Positions 62,911 to 64,000 of a stretch of DNA of 64,000 nucleotides are shown here, piece after piece. A model generated the notes under the pieces. The model was not told where the DNA came from. It made no database searches and worked only from the letters and a program-made list of their open reading frames with translations. The position numbers and the translations under genes are program-made. Each line of letters starts with the position of its first letter. Within the stretch, counting starts at the first letter, position 1. This DNA is from Paratinospora sagittata (Eukaryota; Streptophyta; Magnoliopsida; Ranunculales; Menispermaceae), in the NCBI GenBank assembly GCA_035771175.1, contig CM069593.1:37119741-37183740 (forward strand), in the 5' to 3' direction.

Positions 62911-63951
62911 CGTGGCAGTCTCATTGTTGTCAGGTTCGTAGTGATTTACAAATGCGTGCGAACCTAGATTACTAGCATTCAATGCATCCATCCATTTTGG
63001 GAGTAGGTTATACGATCCCTCCCAATCACCAAATATCTTTTCCATCACCTTCTTTTTTGCATGCCACATTTTTCTGTAATGCACATCATATTTGTAATTA
63101 TTTTTAATTACTTGATGTAGCGCCGACACAGAAGTTGAAGGATCTCGCTTTACAATATCAAAAATTTCGCGATATATTACCTTTAAATCCAATTGTCTAT
63201 GATCTTGCGACATTTGGGCATAAATACATATGTGTGGAAATGGGCATTTTGTGATCTCAAACAATCCCGATTTCTTGCGTTTCGAAGCCCTTAGCCTCCA
63301 CTGGCAACCATCTTTCCATTTCTTACACCTAATTGACCAAAATTTGGGTTCTGAATCGACCACGACATATTCTTGTTGCTTGGCTATACAACATCGTTTA
63401 ACTCTATGTTGCAAGTCTTCCTTTGAGGGAAATGTGAGTCTTTCGCAAAGATCTTGTGACTCGTTCCACCCCATCGATATGTTATCATGATTGTCTGATA
63501 ATGGGGTCATAGCTGCATGATTAAGTTCCATGAAATTCGGTGATGGAGCCTCAAAACTTGCTATGGTAGGTTGTGGTGTATCACCCATACTATGCAACTC
63601 AGTGTCTTGTAACTCTGTTTCTTCAATGCTTACGCCATTGCCATCTTCTCGTAGTGGCGATGCATACATAGACCCATCATTTTCAATTACTCTCAACAAA
63701 GTACCACGCATATCAACAAAATTATCCATCTCATGTCCATCATCGTCATCCCTGTTTTTATCACTGTCTTCGTCAAGGTGGGCATTGTCGTCGTCTTCAA
63801 AATTGAATTCATCATCAGACAAATGTACATTTGAAGGGCTGGCATCTTCAGAATCATTGGTCATGTGATCGATTGTAGCATCAATAGGTGAAGTTGTACT
63901 CAGACCAATGTGCTCAATTGATCTCTGTGCACTATGACCGCCAAAATTCAT
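62890..63951 (-). pseudogene. Mutator-like (MULE) transposase N-terminal half, truncated
   Basis: 353 codons on the minus strand from an ATG at 63,951 (an in-frame TGA lies two codons upstream). The N-terminus is acidic (DDEFNFEDDDNAHLDEDSDK). Then comes a DBD_Tnp_Mut/WRKY-type zinc region: FPSKEDLQHRVKRCCIAKQQ, then CKKWKDGCQWRLRASKRKKS and HIC. It continues with a helix-rich linker (RDPSTSVSALHQVIKNNYKY) and LPKWMDALNASNLGSHAFVN. After NNETATF, just before the catalytic domain, the frame enters the tandem repeat and stops. The catalytic D-D-E part is absent, so it cannot transpose itself. A FAR1-type host gene is less likely. Confidence 0.8.
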
Positions 63952-64000
63952 GTGGCTTCACCGATGACCCATTTGACGACCTTGGGTTGGATTTCCACCA

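Overview
This 64 kb window is transposon-dense nuclear DNA of a flowering plant, most likely a eudicot. The evidence is Athila/Calypso-type Ty3/gypsy elements with a TGGCGCCGTTGCCAGGGA-like primer-binding site, several Ty1/copia polyproteins with tRNA-iMet primer sites, a plant L1-type LINE, Mutator-like and hAT-like DNA transposons, Helitron-like ends, and captured fragments that read like the plant genes MOG1 (Ran release factor) and CHR24 (SNF2 helicase). I see no rRNA or tRNA gene, no CRISPR array and no bacterial-type operon. Apart from the possibly intact MOG1 copy, every coding region belongs to a mobile element, and most are broken.

Left third (1-23,480). A minus-strand Athila element (Athila-1, 1,389-12,006) and a plus-strand Athila element (Athila-2, 13,190-20,277) both sit in an older Ty1/copia element (copia-G). 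Its pieces remain at 12,012-13,189 and 20,278 to about 20,669. A minus-strand gypsy element (H) that runs off the left edge enters the 3' end of Athila-1. A 2.9 kb LTR-like element (A, 2,813-5,689, duplication GTTGT) splits the Athila-1 integrase. A 237 bp foldback element (18,483-18,719, duplication CAAAG) splits the Athila-2 RNase H region. A minus-strand Helitron-like segment and a solo Athila LTR (22,028-23,480, duplication ATTAC) follow.

Middle (23,481-26,445). This is AT-rich non-coding DNA with small inverted-repeat elements, one nested in another, and one or two Helitron-like segments.

Right part (26,446-64,000). A Ty1/copia element (copia-D) starts at 26,446 and can be followed in pieces to about 62,278. 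It was split by copia-C (27,931-52,367), copia-E (53,290-59,120, duplication CCAAT) and a hAT-like element (60,734-62,201). Copia-C is itself split by a LINE in its 5' LTR (27,965-33,610, 17 bp duplication), a complete Athila element (Athila-3, 35,679-45,324, duplication GTTTC), a solo LTR (45,803-46,936) and element B (48,846-52,060, duplication GTGTG). Element B carries an intronless MOG1-like reading frame directly followed by a CHR24-like helicase fragment. A truncated Mutator-like transposase on the minus strand ends the window.

Most insertion boundaries were found by matching target-site duplications and by checking that the host reading frame rejoins across the insert. That gives a relative insertion order. 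Element B, the foldback element and the mosaic LTR pair of Athila-3 are the items most worth following up.
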